A stretch of DNA of 57,563 nucleotides, taken from a virus. The notes below the pieces were generated by a model, which was not told the origin of the DNA, searched no databases, and saw only the letters and a program-made list of their open reading frames with translations. The DNA is taken from positions 1 to 57,563 of the IMG/VR virus record IMGVR_UViG_3300028598_000002; one strand, given 5' to 3'. A program made the translations under genes and the position numbers. Shown here in pieces: positions 1 to 8,945 of this stretch; position 1 is the stretch's first letter, and every line of letters begins with the position of its first letter.

Positions 1-1240
1 GAACAGGCGCGGGCTCAGCAACAGGCGCGGGTTGATCCAAGAGGCCCATTTCCTGAGCCGCGGCCTCGTCCAGATCCAGATCCATTTCTGCTGGAGGTGG
101 CTCTCTAGTAATATCAGGGCCTTGTAGTTCTTCCTGAGCTGGTGCTGAGAACTCATCCTCGAAGTCAGTCTGGGTTGACTCGATGACAGCATCAGCCGTT
201 TCATCAGGTGACGTAGCATCTGGATCAGCAGTCGCATCAACTGCTAATTTCTCAGCAGTCACATCAGCTATGGCACCGGGAGCACCGATAGTTGTACCAA
301 CACCAAAACCAACCAAGCCAGCGTGAACTACATCGTTCCAATCAATATTGGCAATCGCTTCTTTTAGCGTCATACCCTCTAACTGATTGGCATCGTAAAC
401 ACTTTCGAGTATCTCAGTGAGCATTTCTTGCCCACCTTCGCCTAAGGTGGTGTCTATCAGTCTTGAGAATCCTTGACCAGCACCAGCTCTACGAAGGGCA
501 GCTGTAACAGGGAGAGCTTCAGGTAAAGCTTCAGCGAGTAAAGAAAATTTGGCAGCTGCCATCGACTTATCGTGATCACCCTTGGTCTTCTCCATGGTGG
601 TCGCGTACTTGTTACCCGCGACTTGAGCTGACAACAAAGACATAGCCACAGCTGGGCTCTTTGTAATCGCACCTGTTGCCAGAGGGATCATCATGCCTGT
701 GGTGGCTTCGGCAACTTCTAAAAAGTATTTCTCAAGACCTTCGGCGTCATACTGGTTCTCAGGCTTAGACATTTCAATTCTAGCCTCAGAGCGTAGCATC
801 TGGCCTGTCTCTTGCATGGCCTTGCGAACATCACCAGAGATAACTTCATCAGCTACATCGACTACATCTTTGACAACCCCTCCACCGACTTCAGTGGCAA
901 GGTCTAACAGTGGATTGTAGGAGGGAGATAGCCACCCCGGCAATCCGAAAGGACCTTCCTCAGGTGGTACTACCGCCTCAGCTACACCTTCAATGGTAGG
1001 GCCTTCCTGCCTCGCTGCCATTTCCATCAAACCACCACCCTGTTGGGCTATGGTCGTTGTGGCTCGGTCTTTTAAGACTCCAAGATTGCTGCGTTCAGCA
1101 GGGGGCTCAGCAACAAAAGGTTCCGTAATCGGTGGGGCTGGCTCTGGGGTAGCAGCCTGCTGAAATTGGGCAAAGGGGTTCGTCTCTAAGGATTCTTCCT
1201 CCTCTTCAACTACGAACCGTGCAAATGGGTTAGTCGCCAT
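1..1240 (-). CDS. Large virion/ejection-type protein, N-terminal part (runs off the window)
   Basis: An uninterrupted minus-strand frame begins with ATG at 1240 and stays open for 413 codons to base 1, so the gene is cut by the window edge. The start overlaps the TAA of the upstream gene by one base. The N-terminus carries two copies of a TNPFA(R/Q)F motif, then Glu/Pro-rich linkers, Ala/Gly-rich helices and a second Pro/Ala-rich linker at the edge. Its place as the last gene after the other ejection proteins suggests a large internal virion protein injected with the DNA, but no catalytic motif is visible in this part. Position and composition support a virion role; the function is inference. 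Joining base 1 to base 57563 would stop the frame within about eight codons, so a circular closure here is doubtful. Confidence 0.75.
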   Translation of the reverse strand, partial: MATNPFARFVVEEEEESLETNPFAQFQQAATPEPAPPITEPFVAEPPAERSNLGVLKDRATTTIAQQGGGLMEMAARQEGPTIEGVAEAVVPPEEGPFGLPGWLSPSYNPLLDLATEVGGGVVKDVVDVADEVISGDVRKAMQETGQMLRSEARIEMSKPENQYDAEGLEKYFLEVAEATTGMMIPLATGAITKSPAVAMSLLSAQVAGNKYATTMEKTKGDHDKSMAAAKFSLLAEALPEALPVTAALRRAGAGQGFSRLIDTTLGEGGQEMLTEILESVYDANQLEGMTLKEAIANIDWNDVVHAGLVGFGVGTTIGAPGAIADVTAEKLAVDATADPDATSPDETADAVIESTQTDFEDEFSAPAQEELQGPDITREPPPAEMDLDLDEAAAQEMGLLDQPAPVAEPAPV

Positions 1241-2652
1241 TAGATAGTGTCAGGTAAATACCCAAACTGTTGCCTAAAATATTCCTTCATTTCGTCACTA
1301 GGATTACTCCTCAGCAATTCAATCGCCGCCGCTGGTGCAGCAGCCGGTGCAGTGCCCTCCGCTGGAATAGCAGCTTGCTGTTCAGCAGCCGCTGCCGGGG
1401 GCGCACCACTTTTAGCTAACTCCTCCCTATCCAGATCATCCCACATATCCATGATCATCTTATACTTTGCCAGCTCACGATCATAAGCATCTTGCGCTGC
1501 TGGTGGGATTACATAATCGGGTTTAGCCTCTTTGTACCGCTGGTGCCTAGCCATCTGTTCATCGGCATCGGCAAACGCAGAACTGGCTGTATTCAGGCGT
1601 TGCAATATCTCGTTACGCTTCTTGAAGAAGGTAGCTTCATTTTTCTGAGAACCACCCGCAGCGTAGTACTTCGCCTTGGCTTCAGCGAGCTTAACTTCAG
1701 CCTCCAGTTTCCTGACCTCAGCCGCACGTTTCATACCACCTTGGAGGTTCTTACGTCCCTCCAGATCCGCCTTCCGTTCTTCCAGCTCCTGCTTCTTCTT
1801 ATTCAGCTCGTTGTTGACTTTGTTTTGTGCCTTATCCTCGGCAGTGCCTTCACTCAAGCGTGCTTCAGCAGCTTCCCTAACTGCCTGCTCTTCATCAAAC
1901 TGGCGTGTTTTCTCAGCAGATTCTTCTGCCGCCGCTCGGTTTTCATTGATGGCAGTACTCCATGCTACGGGATCACGAGTCATTTCAACGAACTCAGCTA
2001 TATCCTGCGCCCCTACTTCCGCGGGTTCACCTTCAGGTTGTCCTGTTTCTTCATCGATAACCTGTACCATTAATGTACCGTTGGGGCCTACCGTGATATC
2101 AGCAGTATTGCCATCAGGCATATTGGAATACGCACGTTCAAGCGCACGCGCCGCCGCCTGCGGATTAACCTTCAGCAGCTGCATGGCTTCCTTAGCATCC
2201 TTCTCAAACGCCGAGTGCTGAGTTTGAGCGATATGTGCCTGCGCTGCCGCTACGGCTTCGGGCCCCATCTTGCCAGCTTTCTCCATGATGTTATCTTCCC
2301 ATGACTTCCAATCCTTGGTGGTAGTAGTCATGCGCTTTTGCCCCGCGGCCTGAAGTGCCTCCGCTTCGGTAGCAGGAATCCCCCCGGGAGTATCAGCAAA
2401 GTCGGCAGTTTGTTCCGCCAGCATGGCACTCTGCTCGGTGTCACCTACAACACGTTCTGCTTTTTCAGCGTCAGGTATCCCGGCCATAGCCTCACCCAGC
2501 TCTTCTTTTTGCTTACGAGTCTGGTAGTCCTGAACCATGCCACCCATCGTCTGAGCGTTCCTCAGGATGTCTGCTGTAGTAGGCGGCTTGAAGTTGCCTT
2601 CCGGTATTGCCGCGGCGTAGCTCGATGGCCTCATGTAAGTTTGTGCAACCAT
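1240..2652 (-). CDS. Putative internal virion (ejection) protein
   Basis: The product is 470 aa, rich in Ala, Glu, Gln and Lys, with a long charged helical and probably coiled-coil stretch around residues 240-330 and a Pro/Ala-rich segment near 425-450. No enzyme motif is seen. It lies between the 395-aa protein and the large gene at the left edge, the position where T7-like and related short-tailed phages keep the proteins ejected into the cell with the genome. It ends in TAATG overlap with the next gene, so translation is probably coupled. The gene is certain; the ejection role is inferred from context and composition. Confidence 0.7.
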   Translation of the reverse strand: MVAQTYMRPSSYAAAIPEGNFKPPTTADILRNAQTMGGMVQDYQTRKQKEELGEAMAGIPDAEKAERVVGDTEQSAMLAEQTADFADTPGGIPATEAEALQAAGQKRMTTTTKDWKSWEDNIMEKAGKMGPEAVAAAQAHIAQTQHSAFEKDAKEAMQLLKVNPQAAARALERAYSNMPDGNTADITVGPNGTLMVQVIDEETGQPEGEPAEVGAQDIAEFVEMTRDPVAWSTAINENRAAAEESAEKTRQFDEEQAVREAAEARLSEGTAEDKAQNKVNNELNKKKQELEERKADLEGRKNLQGGMKRAAEVRKLEAEVKLAEAKAKYYAAGGSQKNEATFFKKRNEILQRLNTASSAFADADEQMARHQRYKEAKPDYVIPPAAQDAYDRELAKYKMIMDMWDDLDREELAKSGAPPAAAAEQQAAIPAEGTAPAAAPAAAIELLRSNPSDEMKEYFRQQFGYLPDTI

Positions 2653-2653
2653 A

Positions 2654-3841
2654 TCAATAACTCCTCACGACTGAATTGGGTGGGGGTGGGTACTCCATCC
2701 TCGTCACTGGGCCACCCATAGCGTAGCCCTTCTTCATTTCACCACCCTTGTACATGCCATAAACTTCCCTGCTTGTGCGCTGACCTGTATCGCCACCGCC
2801 CGGGTAATTACTCACCAGCATTTCCCCACCCTGATACATACCAGCGGGGATCGCTTGCGGTGGGTTAGGCATGCCTTCAGGAGGCACGGCTTCGGGGGGT
2901 GGTACCGCCATGGCATCGCCCATAATCTGGGCCTTCTGCTCACGCTCACGGTTCTCGGTCTTAACTTTCTCAATCAGCTTGTCAAAGAACTCAGTGCCTT
3001 TACGCCGCACAACTTCCTCTGGTATCACGAACTCGCCATCAGACAGCGCAGCTGGAATAGCATCATCTTTGGGTCCACCGGGACCTTCAATCTCACCACC
3101 TTCAGCTATGCCTCCCAGCATACCACCGACAGAAGCACCGATACCCGGCATACCAAACGCAGCACCGATACCGGCACCGGCTAGAGTGCCAAGTGTAGAC
3201 CCTTGTGACTGTTCCTGTGCTTGTTCTTGCTGGCCTTGCTTGAGTAAGGCACTGGCACCTTGTGTCGCTTGACCAACCGCGTCCCCAAAAATCTGACCAG
3301 TATCCATACCCAGCGGCCTATCCCAATCCTGAAGCTCCTGAGCTTGCTGGCCTTGGACGCCTTGCTTCAGGGCTAGACCCCTATTCTCAATGTCGCGCCT
3401 TGCCTGAGTGCCAGCGAGTGCTTTTTGTTTCGCTTCCTCAATACGGACACGAGAATCGAGGGCAGCGTTTCGTGTCTGTGAGGGGTCAACACCATAGGAC
3501 TCTAACCGGCGTAGGGCATTTTCACGGGCAGCATCCATCTGGGATGCGACTTCCGCTTGTGCTTTAGCAGACTCTGATGTTCGCCGTTCTGCGGTATCAA
3601 AATCCTGTACCTGCTGGAGATAATCTTCACTGATATCACCGGCAGTTTGCGCCCGACGAACCTGCTGATCCGCGATACCTGAAAGCGCACCTTTACTGCG
3701 CTTCCATTTATCAAACTCGAAATCTTCCATTTGCTCTTGGCGTGCACCCCACTTCTTGGCTCGGCCATAGCCACGCTTCATCAACCACTTATTCAGTCTG
3801 CTGACATCCTTTGAGCCTGATGGCTTTGATTTCTTACCCAT
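2654..3841 (-). CDS. Putative internal virion/ejection protein with a Gly-rich LS-GEFVI segment
   Basis: The product is 395 aa. It has a basic N-terminus, a helical Gln/Ala/Arg-rich region (about 40-200), a Gly/Ala-rich hydrophobic stretch (about 205-245) that could span a membrane, and the segment GEIEGPGGPKDD followed by AALSDGEFVIPEE. That segment recurs in virion and tail-associated proteins of many phages. The C-terminus is Pro/Gly/Met-rich with repeated GG(E/P) turns. The hydrophobic stretch fits a protein that helps form a channel during ejection. Start and stop overlap the neighbours by a base or less, so it belongs to the late operon. Role inferred. Confidence 0.65.
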   Translation of the reverse strand: MGKKSKPSGSKDVSRLNKWLMKRGYGRAKKWGARQEQMEDFEFDKWKRSKGALSGIADQQVRRAQTAGDISEDYLQQVQDFDTAERRTSESAKAQAEVASQMDAARENALRRLESYGVDPSQTRNAALDSRVRIEEAKQKALAGTQARRDIENRGLALKQGVQGQQAQELQDWDRPLGMDTGQIFGDAVGQATQGASALLKQGQQEQAQEQSQGSTLGTLAGAGIGAAFGMPGIGASVGGMLGGIAEGGEIEGPGGPKDDAIPAALSDGEFVIPEEVVRRKGTEFFDKLIEKVKTENREREQKAQIMGDAMAVPPPEAVPPEGMPNPPQAIPAGMYQGGEMLVSNYPGGGDTGQRTSREVYGMYKGGEMKKGYAMGGPVTRMEYPPPPNSVVRSY

Positions 3842-4281
3842 TACGCTGCCTCTTTAAACCTATGCATCTTGAGATAACGACACTCGTCTCTATGCATTGT
3901 GAAAATTATTAAATCGCCATCCTCCGCACCTTTTGGAATACGGCACTGTTCCTTAAACCCGAGCTTCTCGTTAAACCTAACGGCCCGGGGGTTACCTGTC
4001 GATACCCTTGATGTCAGGTAGGTGAGACCATACGCATTAAAGGGTATGTCGAAAGACAAGAAGAGAAACTGTGGCGTTAACCAGTAGCGCCCGGGCTCAC
4101 CAGCTGAGTGCATTTCCACCATCACTTCAGAAAACCCATCATACCCAACGACACCAATCAGTTTTTCATTGTCATTATCCCACTGCCCGATGCATGTCAT
4201 TGAGAGCGTAGGGACATACCCTATCCGTTCACAGAGCCACTGCATCAATCCGTCCTGAGGTTCGGTAATAGTAATAACCAT
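3841..4281 (-). CDS. GNAT-like acetyltransferase-fold virion protein
   Basis: The product is 146 aa with a GNAT-like plan: a strand pattern ending in a segment with V-S-T-G-N-P-R-A-V-R-F-N-E-K-L-G-F (about 105-121), the usual region before the last strands where a neighbour-residue helix leads to the K-L-G-F motif. T7 gene 13 and equivalents in marine podoviruses encode acetyltransferase-like proteins next to the internal virion genes, which matches this place between the nozzle and ejection proteins. Catalysis is not shown; the canonical acetyl-CoA loop (Q/R-x-x-G-x-G/A) is not evident, so it may be structural only. Confidence 0.6.
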   Translation of the reverse strand: MVITITEPQDGLMQWLCERIGYVPTLSMTCIGQWDNDNEKLIGVVGYDGFSEVMVEMHSAGEPGRYWLTPQFLFLSFDIPFNAYGLTYLTSRVSTGNPRAVRFNEKLGFKEQCRIPKGAEDGDLIIFTMHRDECRYLKMHRFKEAA

Positions 4282-4556
4282 TACGGAATACCCGCCGCGG
4301 CTAACCGGTCTTCAATATCTTTAACCCGGGCCTCAAGTGTTTTACCAGAAGCATCTATCGAACCAATGGCAATTAAATCACCCACCGTAGCGAAGCTCTC
4401 GCGCACATCCCCCGCTTCCCGAGACTGCACCAACGCCCGTTCCTTCATTGCCCTGACTGTCTTATCAACAGATACCAGAGTTTCTTCAGGCTCAGGTATG
4501 GCTGACCAGCCCCGGTTAGGAAAGATACGAAGTATGGCACCACTGGGTTTAGACAT
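4281..4556 (-). CDS. Small conserved-position virion-region protein
   Basis: The product is 91 aa and unrecognised. It is predicted soluble, with a C-terminal charged helix (about 70-88). The stop overlaps the following ATG (TAATG), so translation is probably coupled to the acetyltransferase-like gene. It lies directly after the nozzle-like gene, so a small tail or ejection accessory is plausible. Confidence 0.6.
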   Translation of the reverse strand: MSKPSGAILRIFPNRGWSAIPEPEETLVSVDKTVRAMKERALVQSREAGDVRESFATVGDLIAIGSIDASGKTLEARVKDIEDRLAAAGIP

Positions 4557-6387
4557 CAGCCAACCCCTTCTCTGTCTCAGCTACAGTAATCGAAAATACA
4601 GTTCGCAGCCCTCTGACTTCAAACTCCCAGATATCATTTTTAAAACCAGTAGGCAGTTTGAACGATTTCTTGTCATTGATCTGCTCAGCAAATACTAAAT
4701 CACCATCAGCGTAGGCAATAAACGTAAGGTTCGTACTGCGAATTAAAAGTTGTTGCAGGTCGATCAAAGGTGAACCACCAAGAGATAACCGGTTCTGAGG
4801 ATCAGTATCATAAGGGGGCGGCAGTGGCTCTTTATATGAGCTACCCAATGCCGCACCACCGATGGGGTTCAGTCGTGTAAGGATACGCTGCTCATTAAAA
4901 AGCCTAGCCTCTGCTATGACCATTTCCAGATCAGAAATAATTTCTTCCTGTCCTTCCATATCTACAACAGCGGCACCCATATTACAGGGCTTTCTAAAGT
5001 AGAATGTTTTCGACCGCCACTTGTAGGGCACGCGGGCTTCCATGATTGAATCCCAGAAATAGACTACCCCGGCGCGAATAATATAAAGCTCACCAGTACG
5101 GTCGTCTGTCTGGACCTGATCTACGTCAGTGAAATAATCCAGCTCGATGAAAGATGAGTTAGGATCTTGTGGGTTAATTACTATACCCTTATCTGAGGCA
5201 TAAAAACCAAGATACTCATCTTCATACTGTGCTGCTCTCAACGTCTCAGGACTATAGTTATCAACCCATTCGTCCTTGGTCAGTATCTCGTCAGTAGGAT
5301 TAGTAACACCACTAGCACTCAACAATATCAACCCGTTTTGGCTGGCATACAGAACACCATAAGGCAGTGACACTATGGAGAACGGGCTTAGCCCGGGCTC
5401 AGCTGTATTGTTCTTAGTTAGTGTGGTGCTCTCAGGGGAAGTACCTGTTGCAAAATAAGGATGTCCTTTAGTGACGATACCCGCCGACTGCCCAAATACA
5501 CCAGCACCGATGATTTCATACTGAGCACTCAGATCGTAGCTAGCAGGCCATGCCCAAGGTCGATACGTCTCACTGAAATGAATATTCCTGCCAGCCCATG
5601 CCAGAAAAAACCCGTTAGGCATGATGACAGCATTATCAATATCAACCGGCGCAACAGCCCAGTCCTCAGATTCAAGTAAATTATTACGAGCAATTTCATC
5701 TGATGGGTTTGTATCGACATAGCTGCTTACGATCAGTGGGATATTGGCAACGAAAAAGAACTCAACCGTGGAGAAGCCAACAACGGTACGGTAAATATTT
5801 TTGGTAAGAACTGGCTGCTCTGCTGGGTTCGGTACAGTAGTATCCAGACCACTGAAAGTCCACGTACCATCTTCTTTACCAGTAGCAGTAATCGGAGCAG
5901 AAGGTGCGCCCTCTTCCCCGAACGCAGTCACCAGCGTGTAGACGTAGGACCGGTCTTCATCAGGAGCTACACCACCAACTGCAAGAAGAGACCCATTAAG
6001 AACAGGAGCAGGAACACCAAGCCAGTAGTAAGGATCTCCGTTACGTAGTCGGGTCAGCGTGTTGTACTCAGGCCGACCACCACCGAATTTGTAGTAGCGA
6101 TCAAAAGCGTCATTCAAAAGTGGGCCGGGGTACAGGTTAATTTCTGGATTATCAAACCCAACCCAGAGTTCTCCATTCGGTGAGATAGCATCCGGTATAC
6201 GAAAGGCTTTCTGAATAGTCGGGTCATTGAAATTAAACACCTCGTGCCAATCCCTAATACCGCGCAAGGCACCGCTGCTCAGCTTACAGTTGAAAGCTTC
6301 ATCCGCTTGGTTGTTAGCCAATAATCGACTACTACGCCGCGGGTACTGGCCTTTGAAATCCTCTATCCTGACACGAGAACCAGTCAT
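4549..6387 (-). CDS. Tail nozzle / tail tubular protein B-like
   Basis: The product is 612 aa, predicted mostly beta. The N-terminus (about 10-45) contains the pattern F-K-G-Q-Y-P-R-R-S-S-R-L-L, then NNQADEAFNCKL and SGALRGI. This matches the start of nozzle-type proteins of short-tailed phages, which form a beta-propeller tube at the tail tip. Many Trp/Tyr/Gly-rich strands follow. Context agrees: it lies after the lysis genes and before the ejection proteins, with no tape measure in the window. The start overlaps nothing; the stop overlaps the following gene by 8 nt. Assignment rests on recognised sequence style and not on a search. Confidence 0.65.
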   Translation of the reverse strand: MTGSRVRIEDFKGQYPRRSSRLLANNQADEAFNCKLSSGALRGIRDWHEVFNFNDPTIQKAFRIPDAISPNGELWVGFDNPEINLYPGPLLNDAFDRYYKFGGGRPEYNTLTRLRNGDPYYWLGVPAPVLNGSLLAVGGVAPDEDRSYVYTLVTAFGEEGAPSAPITATGKEDGTWTFSGLDTTVPNPAEQPVLTKNIYRTVVGFSTVEFFFVANIPLIVSSYVDTNPSDEIARNNLLESEDWAVAPVDIDNAVIMPNGFFLAWAGRNIHFSETYRPWAWPASYDLSAQYEIIGAGVFGQSAGIVTKGHPYFATGTSPESTTLTKNNTAEPGLSPFSIVSLPYGVLYASQNGLILLSASGVTNPTDEILTKDEWVDNYSPETLRAAQYEDEYLGFYASDKGIVINPQDPNSSFIELDYFTDVDQVQTDDRTGELYIIRAGVVYFWDSIMEARVPYKWRSKTFYFRKPCNMGAAVVDMEGQEEIISDLEMVIAEARLFNEQRILTRLNPIGGAALGSSYKEPLPPPYDTDPQNRLSLGGSPLIDLQQLLIRSTNLTFIAYADGDLVFAEQINDKKSFKLPTGFKNDIWEFEVRGLRTVFSITVAETEKGLADV

Positions 6388-6390
6388 GAG

Positions 6391-6483
6391 TTATGTCCAC
6401 TCTCCAGTCGCCAGAATAATTACCACCATAATTGCCACAGCAGCCAGCAATCCCTCAAAAATATCGTTGCTTTCACGTGTCAT
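6391..6483 (-). CDS. 30-aa single-pass membrane peptide
   Basis: A short frame encodes a 30-residue peptide starting MTRESND, followed by a hydrophobic segment of about 18 residues (LLAAVAIMVVIILA) and a short GEWT tail. Its ATG overlaps the TGA of the collar-domain gene (ATGA), the same coupling used elsewhere in this operon, and it stops a few bases before the nozzle-like gene. This supports a real gene despite its size. It may be a membrane-active lysis or entry helper; the function is unknown. Confidence 0.55.
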   Translation of the reverse strand: MTRESNDIFEGLLAAVAIMVVIILATGEWT

Positions 6484-7583
6484 AGCAATGCCCTTATACA
6501 AACCAGCGCCGGGATGTTTCGGCCTCTTGTCTCGCTACCACCAGTAAAGCCAGTTTGGTGGCTACCGTTAAAACCCTGACCATCCGTAAGACCATCCGAG
6601 TCACCATTCAGAGTACCAATATCACTATGACGGTGGCTCTCAAGCTCATGATCCTGCCAATCAACTGAATCATCAGCACGATCAGGGTCACGACTACTAG
6701 CACCCGGGGCACCGCCAGAGTCATTGTTCAAGCCACGAATAAATTCACCCCTGAGATCAGGTATCCGGAAAGTACCAACAGTGTCACCGCTCGAATATTT
6801 ACCTACACCATTTGCACCACCGTTTGCCTCAGATAGCCATGTAGCATCAGAAACAAGAACCGCTTCAGGAGCACTAGCGTAAGCCCATAAAGCCGGGTAA
6901 ACAGCACGAATTAACTCGGCACCATTTGCTTCGATTAACCCGACACCGGGGGGTACAGCTTGTGTCGCCGGTAAATACACCAGCTCACCGATACCACCCG
7001 CAGCGCCTCCGAGTAGTAACTTCCACCCTTGCCAAATCGCACCAACACGCTCTCGTATCCAGACCTTGCCATTATCAATACCACTAAGACCATCAAGCCT
7101 CTGCGTTCCGAATGTGTTATTTGTCCCCATGCTGGTAAGCAGAAAACCATCAGTGGTGAAATCAAGGGGACCACCAACCAGTCCCGTGTTAGTTACGTAG
7201 AATCGACTGTTGATTAAAAGATTATCCGCAACCCCGACATATTCCTCGTGGAGGCCGGTAGGTCCGTAACCACCGAAGGTCGTAGGCCATACATTTCTAC
7301 CAATTTCCCAATCACTTGTAACAAACGGACCCGGTCCATTAGGTAGGATAGCCCGATACATTTCATTATCGGCTTCACGTACTACGAGGTCACCAACAAT
7401 ATAAGTAGTAGTTTCAGAGAAATTCCGAACACCAATAAGGTCTTCGGCATCTTCTGCTACGTTGATAATACCAAGCTGTTTATCAGGGAAATTTACATAA
7501 AGCTCACCAGCTTGACGAGTAGCCGCAGCAGGGCGTGCTCCTATGGCTGAACTCCTTAGGATCTTCTGTTTCGGATTTGACAT
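6480..7583 (-). CDS. Tail fibre/collar-domain protein
   Basis: The product is 367 aa. The N-terminal half resembles a fibre attachment region. The C-terminal half is a phage tail collar domain (Tail_Collar family): a segment G-(V/A)-ELVYLPATQ... leads to FRIPDLRGEFIRG, then a Gly/Asp loop, ESHRHSD and a terminal ETRGRNIPALVCIRA. The same module occurs inside the 2359-aa fibre, where the [10 protein letters not shown] and ESHRHS motifs correspond. It is probably a short receptor-binding or decoration fibre. It is separated from the main fibre genes by the lysis block, which is unusual. Confidence 0.8.
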   Translation of the reverse strand: MSNPKQKILRSSAIGARPAAATRQAGELYVNFPDKQLGIINVAEDAEDLIGVRNFSETTTYIVGDLVVREADNEMYRAILPNGPGPFVTSDWEIGRNVWPTTFGGYGPTGLHEEYVGVADNLLINSRFYVTNTGLVGGPLDFTTDGFLLTSMGTNNTFGTQRLDGLSGIDNGKVWIRERVGAIWQGWKLLLGGAAGGIGELVYLPATQAVPPGVGLIEANGAELIRAVYPALWAYASAPEAVLVSDATWLSEANGGANGVGKYSSGDTVGTFRIPDLRGEFIRGLNNDSGGAPGASSRDPDRADDSVDWQDHELESHRHSDIGTLNGDSDGLTDGQGFNGSHQTGFTGGSETRGRNIPALVCIRALL

Positions 7584-7629
7584 ATGTCGTTCCTCACGTG
7601 GTATCTACCACGGATTTAGTTTAAATAAT

Positions 7630-7869
7630 TTACCCGACTTTGTTAACCGGTATATCAGCGTACTGACAGCGTTCGATTGCTACCATAACAGGATCAGTCT
7701 GCTTGCGAGGTATTGGCGTATCCCGAAGCAAATCAATGATTTGCTGCATCAGCTGTTGTGGCACGATTGCTGCCCGGTAAGTCGCTTGCTGCTGAGGTGG
7801 TGGTGCCTTAGCCTCAGGTTTCTTTTCTGGTGCTTCTCCGTTTTTGCCTTTCTCTGCTGGTTCAGTCAT
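7630..7869 (-). CDS. Small Pro/Lys/Glu-rich protein
   Basis: The product is 79 aa, unrecognised. The first 30 residues are disordered and rich in Lys, Glu and Pro; the remainder holds a short helix. It lies in the late operon between the exported proteins and the collar fibre. A small virion or chaperone role is possible but unsupported. Confidence 0.55.
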   Translation of the reverse strand: MTEPAEKGKNGEAPEKKPEAKAPPPQQQATYRAAIVPQQLMQQIIDLLRDTPIPRKQTDPVMVAIERCQYADIPVNKVG

Positions 7870-7925
7870 GTTTATGCTACTCCTGTGTATGTAGTTAGAG
7901 TGGGTAGTGTATCTCTATTCGATAC

Positions 7926-8330
7926 TCACTGCACTAGGGTCTCTAAAGCTTCGAGCCTCTCATTCTGGGCATGATCATCCCCTCGACCAAACTTCTTGGC
8001 ATCGGCAATTGCATCATCCTGCTTTTTGAGCTTCTCGATGATCTCATTTATCGCCCGGTTTTGTTGCTCATCCATCGTTTCATCAGTCGGCGCACGAACA
8101 TCACCATCCACAGCATCGATGGCATCATCCTTGCTGAACACATCAAATACTTTCGGGGCTTGAGTCCCAGCTGCGACACCGATAGTCAGCAAAGGTATGA
8201 TCTTGAGTAGCAACGGGGCATGAGGTAGCAGCAGCTTCGTCCAGTCAAAAGCCCGAACCTTTTTAATCTCGAAATCCTCCAGCTCCTGCCAGCCTTCCGC
8301 TCTACGATCTTGTCCGCTTCGTGATTTCAT
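7926..8330 (-). CDS. Small protein with one hydrophobic segment
   Basis: The product is 134 aa with a basic N-terminus, one hydrophobic segment (about residues 32-55, rich in Leu/Ile) and a charged C-terminal coiled-coil-like helix. Its ATG overlaps the stop of the exported 142-aa protein (ATGA), so translation is coupled. Location beside the holin and exported proteins suggests a membrane or envelope role. A spanin role cannot be shown because no lipobox is seen in it or in its neighbours. Confidence 0.6.
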   Translation of the reverse strand: MKSRSGQDRRAEGWQELEDFEIKKVRAFDWTKLLLPHAPLLLKIIPLLTIGVAAGTQAPKVFDVFSKDDAIDAVDGDVRAPTDETMDEQQNRAINEIIEKLKKQDDAIADAKKFGRGDDHAQNERLEALETLVQ

Positions 8331-8758
8331 CAGAATCTAAACGTCCCACCGACTATCAGCCAGTTACCAAAGTCCTGCCCTTGCTCTGGAACGAAGGTCA
8401 CATGGAATAGTGCAGGTACGCTTTTCCATTTTTTACCGAGTTTGGCAGAGTAGGCACCTTCCTCCTCGTCATCAACTTGAAGTGCATAGGTAATCGATCC
8501 TTGCCAGTCGGTTGTTGACCAGTCCAGCTCATGTGCTCCTGCGGTCATTGCCAGCGACAGTGCTCTTGACATATCACCCTCACTCAGGCCGTTACTCAGG
8601 CACATGCATCCGTCCGTATCACTATTGCTGTAATAATTATTGGTAGTGCTGTTATCAATATCGATATCGTGGCTATGACCACCGTGAGCAAAAACAGCTT
8701 CCCACGCAATCAGACACGTGATCAGGATAATCATACCTATGAATATTTTAATCATCAT
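8330..8758 (-). CDS. Exported protein with signal peptide, His-rich mature N-terminus and beta-rich end
   Basis: The start chosen is the ATG at 8758, preceded by an AAGGA box; an upstream in-frame ATG at 8812 would add 18 charged residues overlapping the gene before it. The 142-aa product begins with a Lys-containing hydrophobic signal sequence ending near AVFA, then HGGHSHD, an Asn/Asp-rich linker, two Cys in a C-M-C pattern, and a beta-rich C-terminus ending in Phe (GGTFRF). Alternating aromatic residues and a C-terminal Phe recall outer-membrane or YadA-anchor-like strands. Expression in the infected cell's envelope is likely. It could be a lysis aid or a superinfection-exclusion factor; both are inference. 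Confidence 0.6.
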   Translation of the reverse strand: MMIKIFIGMIILITCLIAWEAVFAHGGHSHDIDIDNSTTNNYYSNSDTDGCMCLSNGLSEGDMSRALSLAMTAGAHELDWSTTDWQGSITYALQVDDEEEGAYSAKLGKKWKSVPALFHVTFVPEQGQDFGNWLIVGGTFRF

Positions 8759-8945
8759 CTTGTTGTCCTTTCGTTCCCGTTTCTCGCCCGGTTTCAGCGG
8801 CTTGTTCATCATGTCGCAACCTCCAACATTCCTTCAAAAGTTTCTGCAACTTTCGGGTTAATTTTCTCAGCCGTTTAAGCTCTACTTTCTGTTCCCGCTC
8901 CCGCTGGCGTGATCTCATCAACTCCTGTAACAGCGGGTCTGTCAC
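8748..8945 (-). CDS. Small charged coiled-coil protein
   Basis: The product is 65 aa with heptad-like Leu/Arg/Lys spacing across residues 5-45 and a polar Asp-rich tail. The GTG start overlaps the TGA of the FN3-like gene (GTGA). The last codons overlap the start of the exported 142-aa protein. No membrane segment is seen. The position in the lysis/envelope block could suit a lysis regulator, but nothing more can be said. Confidence 0.5.
   Translation of the reverse strand: MTDPLLQELMRSRQREREQKVELKRLRKLTRKLQKLLKECWRLRHDEQAAETGRETGTKGQQDDD

Noticed and set aside
6470-6480. Second parS-like site around TTTCACGTGTCA
   Set aside because: Only half of the palindrome matches the consensus; other CACGTG sites (for example 48537, 41677) are also too different.
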